Shown piece after piece: positions 15,755 through 24,385 of a stretch of 34,423 nt of DNA (the first letter of the stretch is position 1; each line of letters starts with the position of its first letter). Source of the DNA: an uncultured Clostridiaceae bacterium (GTDB lineage: Bacteria; Bacillota; Clostridia; Lachnospirales; Lachnospiraceae). A program made the position numbers and the translations under genes. Location of the stretch: the NCBI GenBank assembly GCA_902477765.1, contig CABSIM010000030.1, positions 1 through 34,423 on the forward strand. Reading direction: 5' to 3'. The notes under the pieces were generated by a model that saw only the letters and a program-made list of their open reading frames with translations, had not been told where the DNA came from and made no database searches.

Positions 15755-16183
15755 ATGACAGGTTCATTTTCATCCCTGGTTTCTGCTCTCAGAAAGGAAT
15801 TTGTTGATTATTCCAATCAGAAGCTGCAGGAAATCGGACTTTCCCAGGGACTTTTATATTTCATTCTGTATATCGGAAAGCATCCCGGCTGTTCTCCAAA
15901 AGAACTTGGGCAGGCACTGCGGATGGATGTGGGCTACACTGCCCGCAGTCTCTCCAGACTGGAGCAGACCGGCTTTATCCGTCAGGAACAGAATCCCAGG
16001 GACAGAAGAGCCCACATTCTTTATCTGACAGACTCCGGCGAGTCTGCCTTTCAGTACAGCAAAGGACTTTTTTCTGACTGGGAAGAGCAGGTGCTGTCTG
16101 TTCTGACTTCTGAAGAACAGGAAACTCTCATGACTCTGCTTGCCCGGCTGGCCGGTTCCGAAAGGAGGGAACGCCATGTATGA
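15755..16183 (+). CDS. bilQ: MarR family regulator, probable BilQ
   Basis: This 142-residue regulator has the MarR winged helix. Helix-turn-helix residues CSPKELGQALRMDVGYTARS are at about 44-63, and the wing with the conserved QNPRDRRAHILYLT is at about 76-92. The start at 15755 has GGAGG (15741-15745) nine bases upstream. An ATG at 15719 lies inside the promoter/operator and is rejected. It overlaps the next gene by eight bases, so regulator and enzyme are co-translated. Its neighbours suggest it controls the bilirubin reductase genes. MarR proteins usually bind palindromes at their own promoters and let go on binding a small aromatic ligand. Bilirubin or a derivative as ligand is only inference. 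Confidence 0.75.
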   Translation: MTGSFSSLVSALRKEFVDYSNQKLQEIGLSQGLLYFILYIGKHPGCSPKELGQALRMDVGYTARSLSRLEQTGFIRQEQNPRDRRAHILYLTDSGESAFQYSKGLFSDWEEQVLSVLTSEEQETLMTLLARLAGSERRERHV

Positions 16184-17288
16184 TACCATTTTATCCCCTT
16201 TTTCACTCGGGGATCTCACACTGAAAAACAGAATTATCTTTGCTCCCACGTCCATGGGACTTCCGGATGAGGAATATGAAAAAAAGCTGAAATCCATTGC
16301 AGCCGGCGGCTGCGCAATGATTATCATCGGCGACGTGCCGGTGGGAAAACATTCCATCCACTCTCTGTACAGCAAAAAAGGAGCTGCCCGGTACCGGAGA
16401 ATTACGGAAGTCATTCATTCCGAAGGCTGTCTCGCCTGTGCCCAGCTGCATCAGTCTGACAGCAATCTGAAGGCCATGATTCCCTATCTGCCCGGAATCC
16501 TCACAGGCAGAATCCCCATGGATCAGGTGCGGGTGATTCTGAACCGTCAGGTGGGGAAACTCATCAACGGCCTTCCGGAGAAAAAAGTTTCAGCCATCGC
16601 CGCATCCTTCGGAGAAGCAGCAGTTCTGGCACAGAAAGCCGGTTTTGACATGATTCAGGTTCACGGAGACAGAATGTGCGGCAGTTTTTCCTCTTCCGTT
16701 TTCAATCAGAGAAATGACCGGTACGGCGGAAGTCCTGAAAACAGGGCCAGATTTGCGGTGGAAGCAGTGCGTGCAGTCAGAAATGCCCTTCCCTCCATTC
16801 CCATTGATTACAAACTTCCCGTCCGTCAGGAAGCCCCCCACTATGGGAATGCCGGAATACTTCCGGACGAACTTCCGGTTTTCGTTCCTCTTCTGGAGCA
16901 GGCCGGCGTCACCAGCTTCCATGTGACTCTGGCCAACCATTCCAGCCTTACGGACACAATTCCGCCCAGGAACCATCCCTGTTTTTCGGATGAAGGCTGT
17001 TTTCTCCGGTACTGTGATGAAGTGCGCAGATATACGGATCTGCCCATCTGCGGAGTAGGCGGTCTGACAGATCCGGATTTTGTGGAAAAGCAGCTCTCAG
17101 ACGGAAGGATTCAGCTGGCCGCCATGAGCAGACAGCTGATTGCCGATCCCCTCTGGCCGTCCAAAGTTATGAGCGGCCGTCCTGAAACCATCCGGCGGTG
17201 TGTCCGCTGCAACCGGGAATGTCTGGGAGGCATGCAGAATCATCGGGGCGTTCACTGCATTTATGATAAAAAGGAGGAAAAGAAATGA
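16176..17288 (+). CDS. bilR: Old-yellow-enzyme-like reductase, probable bilirubin reductase BilR
   Basis: This 370-residue protein is an FMN-binding TIM barrel of the OYE / 2,4-dienoyl-CoA reductase group (ends with CGVGGL, LAAMSRQLIADP). The cysteine set Cys342, 345, 349 and 361 has the CX2CX3CX11C spacing of the 4Fe-4S ligands in E. coli FadH. The protein stops there, without the FAD/NAD(P)H domains of long relatives. Where most relatives have HGAHGY, it has HGDR (His163-Arg166). As I recall, published work on BilR from Clostridium symbiosum reports a conserved Asp-Arg at about 166-167 as the marker of bilirubin reductases, next to bilQ (MarR) and bilS (flavodoxin). The function, bilirubin to urobilinogen reduction, follows from that match. 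A substrate of another enone type is the alternative. Start chosen by AGGAGG before 16176. Confidence 0.78.
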   Translation: MYDTILSPFSLGDLTLKNRIIFAPTSMGLPDEEYEKKLKSIAAGGCAMIIIGDVPVGKHSIHSLYSKKGAARYRRITEVIHSEGCLACAQLHQSDSNLKAMIPYLPGILTGRIPMDQVRVILNRQVGKLINGLPEKKVSAIAASFGEAAVLAQKAGFDMIQVHGDRMCGSFSSSVFNQRNDRYGGSPENRARFAVEAVRAVRNALPSIPIDYKLPVRQEAPHYGNAGILPDELPVFVPLLEQAGVTSFHVTLANHSSLTDTIPPRNHPCFSDEGCFLRYCDEVRRYTDLPICGVGGLTDPDFVEKQLSDGRIQLAAMSRQLIADPLWPSKVMSGRPETIRRCVRCNRECLGGMQNHRGVHCIYDKKEEKK

Positions 17289-17806
17289 AGCATTATTCCA
17301 TCGTATACAGCAGCCACACAGGCAATACCGCCATTCTGGCACAGAAAATCCGCACAGCTCTCCCGCAGGAACTCTGCGATTACTTTGGAGAACCGGATGA
17401 CAGAGCTCTGGAATCCCCGGTTCTTTTTGTGGGATTCTGGACCGACAAGGGTACCTGCTGCCAGGAAATCGGTGAATTTCTGAAAAAGCTCAGAGGAAAG
17501 CAGGTTTTCCTGTTCGGGACAGCCGGATTCGGTGAAAATGATGCTTATTTCCGTCAGATTCTTTCCAGAGTCCAGAGCCTCCTTCCCGAAGACAGCCGCT
17601 TGGCAGGCTCGTTCATGTGTCAGGGAAAAATGCCTATGGCTGTGAGAAACCGGTACGAATCCATGCTTTCTTCTGATCCGGAGAGGATGAAACATATGAT
17701 CGAAAACTTTGACCGTGCGCTGTTTCATCCCAATTCTTCTGACCTGGATCAGCTGGAAGAGGCTGTTCTGATGCCCGGACTTCTCCAGGACAGTCCTGAG
17801 GCCTGA
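17285..17806 (+). CDS. bilS: Small flavodoxin, probable BilS
   Basis: This 173-residue flavodoxin-like protein has the FMN phosphate loop YSSHTGNTA (8-16) and a second loop region FVGFWTDKGTCCQEIGEFLKKL. The FLFGTAGFGEND segment and a C-terminal helical extension follow. Its ATG overlaps the bilR stop by four bases and is preceded by AAGGAGG. Because BilR here lacks its own FAD/NAD(P)H domain, this flavodoxin is the natural candidate to deliver electrons to the Fe-S/FMN centres. That is inference from context. Confidence 0.75.
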   Translation: MKHYSIVYSSHTGNTAILAQKIRTALPQELCDYFGEPDDRALESPVLFVGFWTDKGTCCQEIGEFLKKLRGKQVFLFGTAGFGENDAYFRQILSRVQSLLPEDSRLAGSFMCQGKMPMAVRNRYESMLSSDPERMKHMIENFDRALFHPNSSDLDQLEEAVLMPGLLQDSPEA

Positions 17807-17903
17807 CCTGTTCATGCGTGCCGGAGCACATGGTATCCCCGCACATAGGGGCATGTACCCAGGAAATCTCCGGCAGAAGAATCCGGGACCGGAAAACAGA
17901 AAA

Positions 17904-17932
17904 CGGCATGGCTTAAAGCCATGCCGCTTTTT
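17904..17932. terminator. Terminator between bilS and glpK
   Basis: An inverted repeat CGGCATGGC/GCCATGCCG (arms up to 11 bp) is followed by CTTTTT on the plus strand and by TTTTCTGTTTT on the minus strand. It can therefore end both the bil unit and the convergent glpK transcript. The rest of 17807-18012 shows nothing else. Confidence 0.8.
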
Positions 17933-18012
17933 CATTTTCACATTGTTTCTGCATCTTCTGTTCCGGTCTGTCCGGGTTTTCACATCCGGCCTGAAGAAGA
18001 CCCGATCCTGTC

Positions 18013-19509
18013 TTACTCTTCTCTTGCCCAGTCAAAGGCATACCGTACCGCCTTTTTCCAGCCTCTTACCTTTTCTTCACGTTCTTCCGCAGAGATCTGC
18101 GGTGTAAACTCCCGGTCCACGGCCCAGTTTTTCAGGACCTCCTCCGTGTTTTTCCAGTATCCCACAGACAATCCGGCCAGGTAAGCTGCACCCATGGCCG
18201 TGGTTTCCACACAGCAGGGACGTTTCACCGGAACCCGTACGATGTCCGCCTGCATCTGCATCAGAAGGTCATTGGCGCTGGCGCCGCCGTCCACGCGCAG
18301 GGATGTCAGTGCCATTCCCGAATCTGCCTCCATGGCTCTCAGCACATCGTTGGTCTGGTACGCCAGAGACTCCAGAGTGGCACGGATCACATGGTATTTG
18401 CTGACCCCCCGTGTGATTCCCACAATGGTTCCCCGGGCATACTGATCCCAGTAAGGAGCGCCAAGCCCTGTGAAAGCCGGCACCACATAGCAGCCTGCGG
18501 TATCCTTTACTTTTCCCGCCATGTATTCAGAATCCGGAGCCGAATCGATGAGGCGCATTTCATCCCGGAGCCATTGAATGGCCGCTCCGGCCACAAAAAT
18601 AGACCCTTCCAGAGCGTAGGTCACTCTGCCATCCAGCCCCCAGGCAATGGTGGTCACCAGTCCGTTGTCGGAAAAGACCGGTCTGTCCCCTGTATTCATC
18701 AGAAGAAAGCACCCGGTACCATATGTATTTTTCGCCTCTCCGGGCCTGAAGCAGGTCTGCCCGAACAGCGCGGCCTGCTGGTCTCCCGCCGCCCCGGCGA
18801 TGGGAATACTTCCGCCGAAATAGGACGGATCCGTCTCCCCGTAAACCATTCCGGACGGCAGAACCTGAGGCAGCATGCATTCCGGAATTCCCAGTTTCTG
18901 AAGAATCTCCCGGTCCCAGCAGAGGCTGCGGATATTGAACAGCATGGTTCTGGACGCATTGGAGTAGTCTGTCACATGGACTCTTCCTTTGGTCAGCTTC
19001 CAGATCAGCCAGGTCTCCACAGTGCCGAACAGAAGCTCGCCCCGCTCCGCCCTTTCCCTGGCTCCCGGAACATGATCCAGGATCCATTTCAGCTTGGTTC
19101 CGGAAAAGTAGGCATCGATTACAAGTCCGGTTTTCTCCCTTACGGTCCCGGCAAATCCCTCCGCCTTCAGCTCGTCACAGTATGCCGATGTTCTCCTGCA
19201 CTGCCACACAATGGCATGACAGACCGGTTCTCCTGTTTTCTTATCCCAGACCACGGTGGTTTCCCGCTGATTGGTGATGCCGATGGCGGCTATGTCGGCT
19301 GCAGAAGCGCCGATTTTGGTCATGGCCTCCACTGCCACTCCCAGCTGTGTGGACCAGATCTCATCCGCATCATGCTCCACCCATCCTGGCTGCGGAAAAT
19401 ACTGGGTAAATTCTTTCTGCGCCACGCTGCACATGGCTCCCTGTCTGTCAAACAAGATGCACCGGCTGCTGGTGGTTCCCGCATCCAGTGCCATGATATA
19501 CTTCCCCAT
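18013..19509 (-). CDS. glpK: Glycerol kinase
   Basis: This 498-residue FGGY-family kinase phosphorylates glycerol to sn-glycerol 3-phosphate (EC 2.7.1.30). The N-terminal ATPase motif LDAGTTSSRCILFD is at 8-21, with the glycerol-contact QRETTVVWD later and GAAGDQQAALFGQ in the middle. The C-terminal GGASANDLLMQMQAD is the second FGGY signature. I chose ATG 19509 because it has GAGGGGGA just upstream and gives the usual length (about 500). The longer frame to 19716 runs into glpP in another frame. It starts 11 bases after glpP. No glpF or glpD is nearby. Confidence 0.97.
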   Translation of the reverse strand: MGKYIMALDAGTTSSRCILFDRQGAMCSVAQKEFTQYFPQPGWVEHDADEIWSTQLGVAVEAMTKIGASAADIAAIGITNQRETTVVWDKKTGEPVCHAIVWQCRRTSAYCDELKAEGFAGTVREKTGLVIDAYFSGTKLKWILDHVPGARERAERGELLFGTVETWLIWKLTKGRVHVTDYSNASRTMLFNIRSLCWDREILQKLGIPECMLPQVLPSGMVYGETDPSYFGGSIPIAGAAGDQQAALFGQTCFRPGEAKNTYGTGCFLLMNTGDRPVFSDNGLVTTIAWGLDGRVTYALEGSIFVAGAAIQWLRDEMRLIDSAPDSEYMAGKVKDTAGCYVVPAFTGLGAPYWDQYARGTIVGITRGVSKYHVIRATLESLAYQTNDVLRAMEADSGMALTSLRVDGGASANDLLMQMQADIVRVPVKRPCCVETTAMGAAYLAGLSVGYWKNTEEVLKNWAVDREFTPQISAEEREEKVRGWKKAVRYAFDWAREE

Positions 19510-19520
19510 GGTAATCCCCC

Positions 19521-20087
19521 TCACATAAACCATACTGCCTCGTTGGTGGTGGAAATGGAAACGGCCCCTGCTTCCAGTGCGGCCGTCACGTCTCCTTTTT
19601 CCGAAATCAGCCCTCCGGCTATGACGGGAACCGGCACAGACGCCGCAACCCCCGCAATGATTCTGGGCATAAGTCCCGGCAGAATTTCCACGAAATCCGG
19701 CATACAGCTTCCGCACTGTTTCCGGATGTTGTCCAGCGCCATGGAATCAATGACAAAGAAGCGGAACACCGTATAAAGGCCAAGTTCTTTGGCCCTGTGA
19801 ATCAGGGGCAGCTTGGTGGAAATGATTCCGTCTGCCCCTGCCTCATACTTCAGAAAATCCACGGCAATTTCCCGGGAAGCCAGTCCTCCGATCAGGTCCG
19901 CATGAACAATTACCACTTTTCCTGCTGCCCGGATCCGGTCCGTGATCTGCCGGATGGTACGGATATCCCCATAAAGGACAAACACCACCGCTATCTCCGA
20001 TTCCAGACATGTTTCCAGCCCGCTGTCATCCTTGACGGCGGCAATCACCGGACAGTCTTCCATGATTTCATAAATTTCCCGGTTCAT
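19521..20087 (-). CDS. glpP: Glycerol uptake operon antiterminator GlpP
   Basis: This 188-residue TIM-barrel-like RNA-binding regulator contains VIAAVKDDSGLE, VFVLYGDI, VHADLIGGL and VIAGGLISEKGDV, matching the GlpP family. In Bacillus, GlpP with glycerol 3-phosphate prevents early termination in glp leaders. Here glpK follows directly with only 11 bases between, so there is no room for a leader terminator in front of glpK, and its RNA target must lie elsewhere. AAAGGAACG precedes the ATG, 56 bases after sdaAA. Confidence 0.93.
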   Translation of the reverse strand: MNREIYEIMEDCPVIAAVKDDSGLETCLESEIAVVFVLYGDIRTIRQITDRIRAAGKVVIVHADLIGGLASREIAVDFLKYEAGADGIISTKLPLIHRAKELGLYTVFRFFVIDSMALDNIRKQCGSCMPDFVEILPGLMPRIIAGVAASVPVPVIAGGLISEKGDVTAALEAGAVSISTTNEAVWFM

Positions 20088-20143
20088 CTCGTTCCTTTCC
20101 CCGGACTGTACCCGCTTCTTCCGGTCATGCCGGCGTCCTGCAT

Positions 20144-21040
20144 CTAGCCGTTGTTTTTTCTGCGGCGCTTTTCCGCACAGGCCATGCAGGTCTCACAGGC
20201 ACTTCTGGCCACTGCCATTCCGCCCAGGGATGTTTCCCTGAGTTCCGACGGAAGGGACTTGCCCACTGCATACATGACGCCTATGGTTTCATCAATGGGA
20301 GTAATGCTCCGGATTCCCGCCAGCGCAAGCTCCGCGCTGATGAGAGCATTGGAGGCTCCCATGGCATTTCTGTTCTGACACGGATTTTCCACAAGACCGC
20401 CGATGGGATCACAGACCAGACCCAGAATATTGACCAGTGCAAAGGATGCTGCATCCAGGCACTGCTCCGGTGTTCCGCCCAGCAGTTCCACCGCTGCCGA
20501 CGCCGCCATGGCGCTGGCAGACCCTACCTCTGCCTGGCATCCGCCTTCGGCACCGGCTGTCGTGGCATTTCTTGTGATGAGATATCCCACAGCCGCCGCA
20601 TTGAAAAGCACCTGGCAGATTTCCTCATCCGAATACCCGTACTTCTCCTGAAGAGAACAGAGCACTCCCGGAATGACGCCGGAAGACCCCGCCGTAGGTG
20701 CCGCCACAATGAGTCCCATGGAGGCATTGACTTCCAGAACACCCACTGCATAGGCAATGGCACGGGACACCACGTCTCCGCAGATATTCTTTCCCTGTTC
20801 CCGCAGTTCATGAAGCTTTTTGCTTTCTCCTCCGATCATGCCTCCCATACTGACAATATCTTCTTTCAGCGGCTTTCCGGCAGATGCCTTCATGATGGAG
20901 TAGGCCTTCCGCATACGCTCCCTTGTTTTCTCCGGCGGCTGCTCCAGATGAGTGGTCTCTCTCTCAAACATGGCCTCGGATATTTTCTTGTTTTCTTTTC
21001 TGCAGTATTCCAGCAGCTGTGCGCCGTTAATAAAATTCAT
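20144..21040 (-). CDS. sdaAA: L-serine dehydratase, iron-sulfur type, alpha subunit
   Basis: This 298-residue catalytic subunit converts L-serine to pyruvate and ammonia (EC 4.3.1.17) with a 4Fe-4S cluster. Candidate cluster cysteines are Cys168 (GAEGGCQAE), Cys210 (LVCDPIGG), Cys221 (ENPCQNRN) and the CETCMAC tail (282-288). The PTAGSSGVIPG stretch is typical of the family. The ATG at 21040 is preceded by AGAGGAA. The TTG at 21058 is rejected because it lies before this site. It begins 14 bases after sdaAB, and together they form the two-subunit enzyme usual in Firmicutes. Confidence 0.95.
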   Translation of the reverse strand: MNFINGAQLLEYCRKENKKISEAMFERETTHLEQPPEKTRERMRKAYSIMKASAGKPLKEDIVSMGGMIGGESKKLHELREQGKNICGDVVSRAIAYAVGVLEVNASMGLIVAAPTAGSSGVIPGVLCSLQEKYGYSDEEICQVLFNAAAVGYLITRNATTAGAEGGCQAEVGSASAMAASAAVELLGGTPEQCLDAASFALVNILGLVCDPIGGLVENPCQNRNAMGASNALISAELALAGIRSITPIDETIGVMYAVGKSLPSELRETSLGGMAVARSACETCMACAEKRRRKNNG

Positions 21041-21054
21041 ACCAATTCCTCTTA

Positions 21055-21735
21055 TCAATCCAGTTTTATGGCCGGAACCAGGATTACGCGCCGCACTGCC
21101 TCAAAGCCGCTGAGGGCGCTGACCACAGATTCCTTTACGTTTGTATCCACTTCAATGATCGCATATGCGATTTTTCCCTTGCTTTCCCGGTAAAGCTTCA
21201 GCGAGCCGATATTCAGGTCATAGGCACTGAGCACCGTGGTGACAAATGCCAGTGTGCCTTTTTTATCAATATGCTCCACAATCAGGGTGGTATAATTGCC
21301 TGAAAGCTCCACATCCACCCCGTTCAGCTTTGTAATGACAGCATTTCCGCCGCCGATGGATTTTCCCTGCAGGGACATGGTTACGCCTGATGCGTCTGTC
21401 ACATAGATGTCCACAGTGTTGGGATAGATTTCCTTATCCTCAAAGTCTTCCTCAAATTCAAACTCCAGTCCGGCCTCAGCCGCATGCTCAAAGGAATCAC
21501 GGATCCGTTCATCATCCGGATGGTATCCCAGGATTCCTCCCACCAGGGCCCGGTCCGTGCCGTGCCCGTGGTATGTTCTGGCAAAAGAGCCGTACAGCAC
21601 AAATTTCACTTTTACCGGCTTTTCCTTCACCAGCTTTCCCGCAATAAATGCGATTTTCAGCGCCCCCGCCGTATGAGAGCTGGACGGGCCGATCATGTTG
21701 GGTCCCAAAATGTCAAAGGTACCGATCTCGTTCAT
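21055..21735 (-). CDS. sdaAB: L-serine dehydratase, iron-sulfur type, beta subunit
   Basis: This 226-residue partner of SdaAA has the conserved FDILGPNMIGPSSSHTAGA at its N terminus. A C-terminal ACT-like domain (about 150-222, NYTTLIVEHIDKKGTLAFVT) probably binds serine as a regulator. It begins 19 bases after the NlpC/P60 gene, with AGGGAG ten bases before the ATG, so it is likely cotranscribed with the genes above it. Confidence 0.95.
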   Translation of the reverse strand: MNEIGTFDILGPNMIGPSSSHTAGALKIAFIAGKLVKEKPVKVKFVLYGSFARTYHGHGTDRALVGGILGYHPDDERIRDSFEHAAEAGLEFEFEEDFEDKEIYPNTVDIYVTDASGVTMSLQGKSIGGGNAVITKLNGVDVELSGNYTTLIVEHIDKKGTLAFVTTVLSAYDLNIGSLKLYRESKGKIAYAIIEVDTNVKESVVSALSGFEAVRRVILVPAIKLD

Positions 21736-21754
21736 TCTGCTTTTCTCCCTGTTT

Positions 21755-23233
21755 TTAATTTAAGAAAGTAACTGCCTTGCACGGCGTCCTGTAATTGGAC
21801 GGGGCAATGGTGATGCCCGTGGCCGGCGTGCTGGAATGGATCACCTGGCCGCCTCCGATGTACATGGCCACATGATTGATATAATCGCCGCTTCCATAGA
21901 ACAGAAGGTCTCCCGGCTGCACCGCGTCAATGGAGATTTCTTTTCCGTTGGCAGCCTGATCTCTGGATGTACGGCCCGCATCGATTCCGAAATGCTCGTA
22001 AACACGCATGGTGAATCCGGAACAGTCCGCTCCGTTTGTAAGGCTTGTCCCTCCGTATACATACGGGTTTCCAAGGAACTGCTTTGCATAAGCCACAATG
22101 GCGGTTCTGGTGGCTGTTTCCACGCTGCTGCCCGTCTGGCTGCCGGATGGATCCGCTCCCGGTCCCATGCTGCCTCCCGGTCCGATTTCCATGGAGGAAG
22201 ATGCCGTGGTGCTTTCCGGCGCCGCGGTGGTTTCAGGCACTGTGGCCGCCGTCGGAGCCGCAGTGGTCTCCGGAGCAGCATCACCTGTATCCAGCGGATT
22301 TCTGGCTATGGTTCCGATCTCCTGGGAAGCCGTTTCCGTTTCCGCAGCAGTTTCCGGCGCCGTGGCCGCCGCAGACGGACCGCTGGTCTCCGCCGGAGTT
22401 TCCGAAGTCCCGCCGGAAGCCGAGGATTCCGCTTCTTTTCTGGCCTCTTCCAGTTTTGCGATGGCATCTGCCGCTTCCTGTTTGAGTTTTTCTTCTTCTG
22501 CCTGCTTTGCCGCTTCCTCTTCCAGACTTACTGCCTGTTTGAATTCCACACGGCTTTCCACATAGTCTTTATGTACATATCCTACCAGGTCCGAATCCAC
22601 CTGGATTTTCACGAAATCCCCCTCTTCTCCCAGAGACAGATATTCGGCGTCCTGGCTCAGGAGAGTCAGGGTACGGCTGGTCAGATTGGGTTCCTCTCTC
22701 AGACGCAGCGTATCGGCATTGGTGATCTTCGCGTAGGTGGTTCCCACCTGTTTCGCAATCTTTTCCGCATCGGTTCCCGTAATGAAATATTCTGCCTTGA
22801 TATATCCGTTGACGGAGCCGGACTGGATCTGATACCATTTCCCGCCTTCACCGTCCACGGTTGCCAGAATCGTGGCCGCACAGTTATTGTAAATCTTGCC
22901 CACAATGCTGCTTCCTGTATTGGGTTCCGTCCTGACATTGACGTAATTGCTCACATGGGAGATGGCCACATTGGAATATGCGGACGCAGTGGCCGTTACC
23001 ACCGGCACGTCCGTTCTCGGACTGGTACTGACGGCAAAAAGTCCTTCGTTTCCGATGGCATCCGCCAGCTGCGCTTCCGGATTCATGCTGGCAGCATAGT
23101 AATTATTCAGGGCCACCGCCGCACCGGCCACGGAAGAATCCGTTTCCCAGCTGATGGAAGCATAAGCGGTGACCGGAAAGGCTGTCAGCGCCAGAAAACA
23201 GCCGGCAGCCAGTATTTTCAGTGTTTTTTTCAT
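21755..23233 (-). CDS. Secreted SH3-NlpC/P60 cell-wall hydrolase
   Basis: This 492-residue protein has a signal peptide (1 to about 25, ending AYA-S) and two SH3b-type domains (about 92-152 and 165-230). A Glu/Lys-rich coiled segment (about 232-270) leads into a long Ala/Pro/Thr/Glu linker (about 270-375). The C-terminal NlpC/P60 peptidase has catalytic Cys404 (DCSGF), His454 (HVAMYIG) and His466. Such enzymes cut D-Glu-diaminopimelate bonds in peptidoglycan stems, and SH3b domains hold the wall. It lies 18 bases after trxB and 19 before sdaAB, an unusual setting with no obvious functional link. Confidence 0.93.
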   Translation of the reverse strand: MKKTLKILAAGCFLALTAFPVTAYASISWETDSSVAGAAVALNNYYAASMNPEAQLADAIGNEGLFAVSTSPRTDVPVVTATASAYSNVAISHVSNYVNVRTEPNTGSSIVGKIYNNCAATILATVDGEGGKWYQIQSGSVNGYIKAEYFITGTDAEKIAKQVGTTYAKITNADTLRLREEPNLTSRTLTLLSQDAEYLSLGEEGDFVKIQVDSDLVGYVHKDYVESRVEFKQAVSLEEEAAKQAEEEKLKQEAADAIAKLEEARKEAESSASGGTSETPAETSGPSAAATAPETAAETETASQEIGTIARNPLDTGDAAPETTAAPTAATVPETTAAPESTTASSSMEIGPGGSMGPGADPSGSQTGSSVETATRTAIVAYAKQFLGNPYVYGGTSLTNGADCSGFTMRVYEHFGIDAGRTSRDQAANGKEISIDAVQPGDLLFYGSGDYINHVAMYIGGGQVIHSSTPATGITIAPSNYRTPCKAVTFLN

Positions 23234-23251
23234 TTGGTTCCTTTCTGTCTG

Positions 23252-24205
23252 TCACACTTCGTTCAGGTAACGTTCCACCCCGGCCACACAGTTGGCCCCG
23301 TCGGCCACTGCAGTCACGATCTGGCGGAGCGCCTTTGTTCTCACATCTCCCGCGGCAAAAATTCCCGGCACGGACGTTCTTCCGTCCTCGCCGGCCTCAA
23401 TATATCCGCTTCCGTCTGTTTTCAGCAGATCCCTGTAGGGCTCGCTGTTGGGTGAAATGCCCACGGCTATGAATACGCCGTCCACGGAAAGAGTTTTCTT
23501 TTCTCCTGTCTTTCTGTTATGAAGATTCAGTGATTCCACTTTACCATTGCCTTCAATGGATTCCACCACCGTATCCCAGATTATCTCCACGTTCTCCAGG
23601 GCCATCAGACGTTTCTGAAGACTTCTGGCTCCCCGCAGTTCATCCCGTCTGTGAATCAGATAAACCTTCTCGCAGAGACGGGACAGGAAAATGGCATCTT
23701 CAATGGCCACATCACCGCCGCCCACAACGGCCGTGGTCCGGTTCCTGAAAAACGCTCCGTCACAGGTGGCACAGTAAGATACGCCCATACCGGAAAAGGC
23801 GTTTTCTCCCGGGACGTCCAGTTTTCTGTGATGAGCTCCGGAGGCGATGATCACCGTCTTCGCAAGATAGGTGTCTTTTTCTCCCACCACCTGCTTCAGT
23901 TTCCCGGATACCTCCGCCGCTTCCACCAGTTCTCCGCTCAGATCCGCGTCTTCTATGCGGACCACCGTGTCTTCCGCAAACTCGGCTCCCAGCTTATCCG
24001 CATGCTCCCGGAATTTCATTCCCAGGTCAAACCCGTTGATTCCCGGAAGACCTGCATAATTATCCACTTCGTAGGTGGTCAGCACCTGTCCGCCGCTCAC
24101 CATCTCTTTTTCAATCACCAGTGTCTTCAGATCCGCTCTCTGCGCGTATATGGCGGCTCCCAGCCCCGCCGGGCCGGAACCGATAATCACAAGATCATAA
24201 ATCAT
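23252..24205 (-). CDS. trxB: Thioredoxin-disulfide reductase
   Basis: This 317-residue FAD protein reduces thioredoxin with NADPH (EC 1.8.1.9). The FAD motif IGSGPAGLGAA is at 8-18, redox-active Cys145 and Cys148 are in CATCDGAFF, and the second nucleotide motif VVGGGDVA is around 160-167. The C-terminal FAD site GIFAAGDVR is also present. The ATG at 24205 follows AGGAGGAG; the longer frame from 24253 is rejected. It is the first gene of a tightly packed leftward series. No thioredoxin gene is adjacent. Confidence 0.96.
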   Translation of the reverse strand: MIYDLVIIGSGPAGLGAAIYAQRADLKTLVIEKEMVSGGQVLTTYEVDNYAGLPGINGFDLGMKFREHADKLGAEFAEDTVVRIEDADLSGELVEAAEVSGKLKQVVGEKDTYLAKTVIIASGAHHRKLDVPGENAFSGMGVSYCATCDGAFFRNRTTAVVGGGDVAIEDAIFLSRLCEKVYLIHRRDELRGARSLQKRLMALENVEIIWDTVVESIEGNGKVESLNLHNRKTGEKKTLSVDGVFIAVGISPNSEPYRDLLKTDGSGYIEAGEDGRTSVPGIFAAGDVRTKALRQIVTAVADGANCVAGVERYLNEV

Positions 24206-24256
24206 GTTTGTGAACTCCTCCTGAATCAGAACTTTTTCAAGTGCCTGCTTCATTTA

Positions 24257-24265
24257 AGTATATCA
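24257..24265 (-). promoter_or_regulatory. Extended -10 promoter candidate for trxB
   Basis: The minus strand reads TGATATACT, that is TGn followed by TATACT, about 52 bases upstream of the trxB ATG. The -35 region (TGTATT at 17 bp) is weak. Confidence 0.5.
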
Positions 24266-24354
24266 CAGACAGGGCGAATAATACAGCCGTTTTTCTTTTC
24301 AATTTCCGGCCGTAAGAAAGTTTTAAGGTTTCCGGTGCATTCCCGGCCGGAATG

Positions 24355-24363
24355 TGGTAGGAT
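24355..24363 (+). promoter_or_regulatory. Possible extended -10 for the FabG-like gene
   Basis: TGGTAGGAT (TGn plus TAGGAT) lies 22 bases before the ATG at 24386. No credible -35 is seen, so this is a weak call. Confidence 0.3.
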
Positions 24364-24385
24364 AGTTGAAAAGGAGGATCACCTT

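Noticed and set aside
21836..23455. Long plus-strand open frame opposite the NlpC/P60 gene (539 codons)
   Set aside because: It mirrors the NlpC/P60 and trxB reading frames, with Arg/Gly/Phe-rich nonsense composition.
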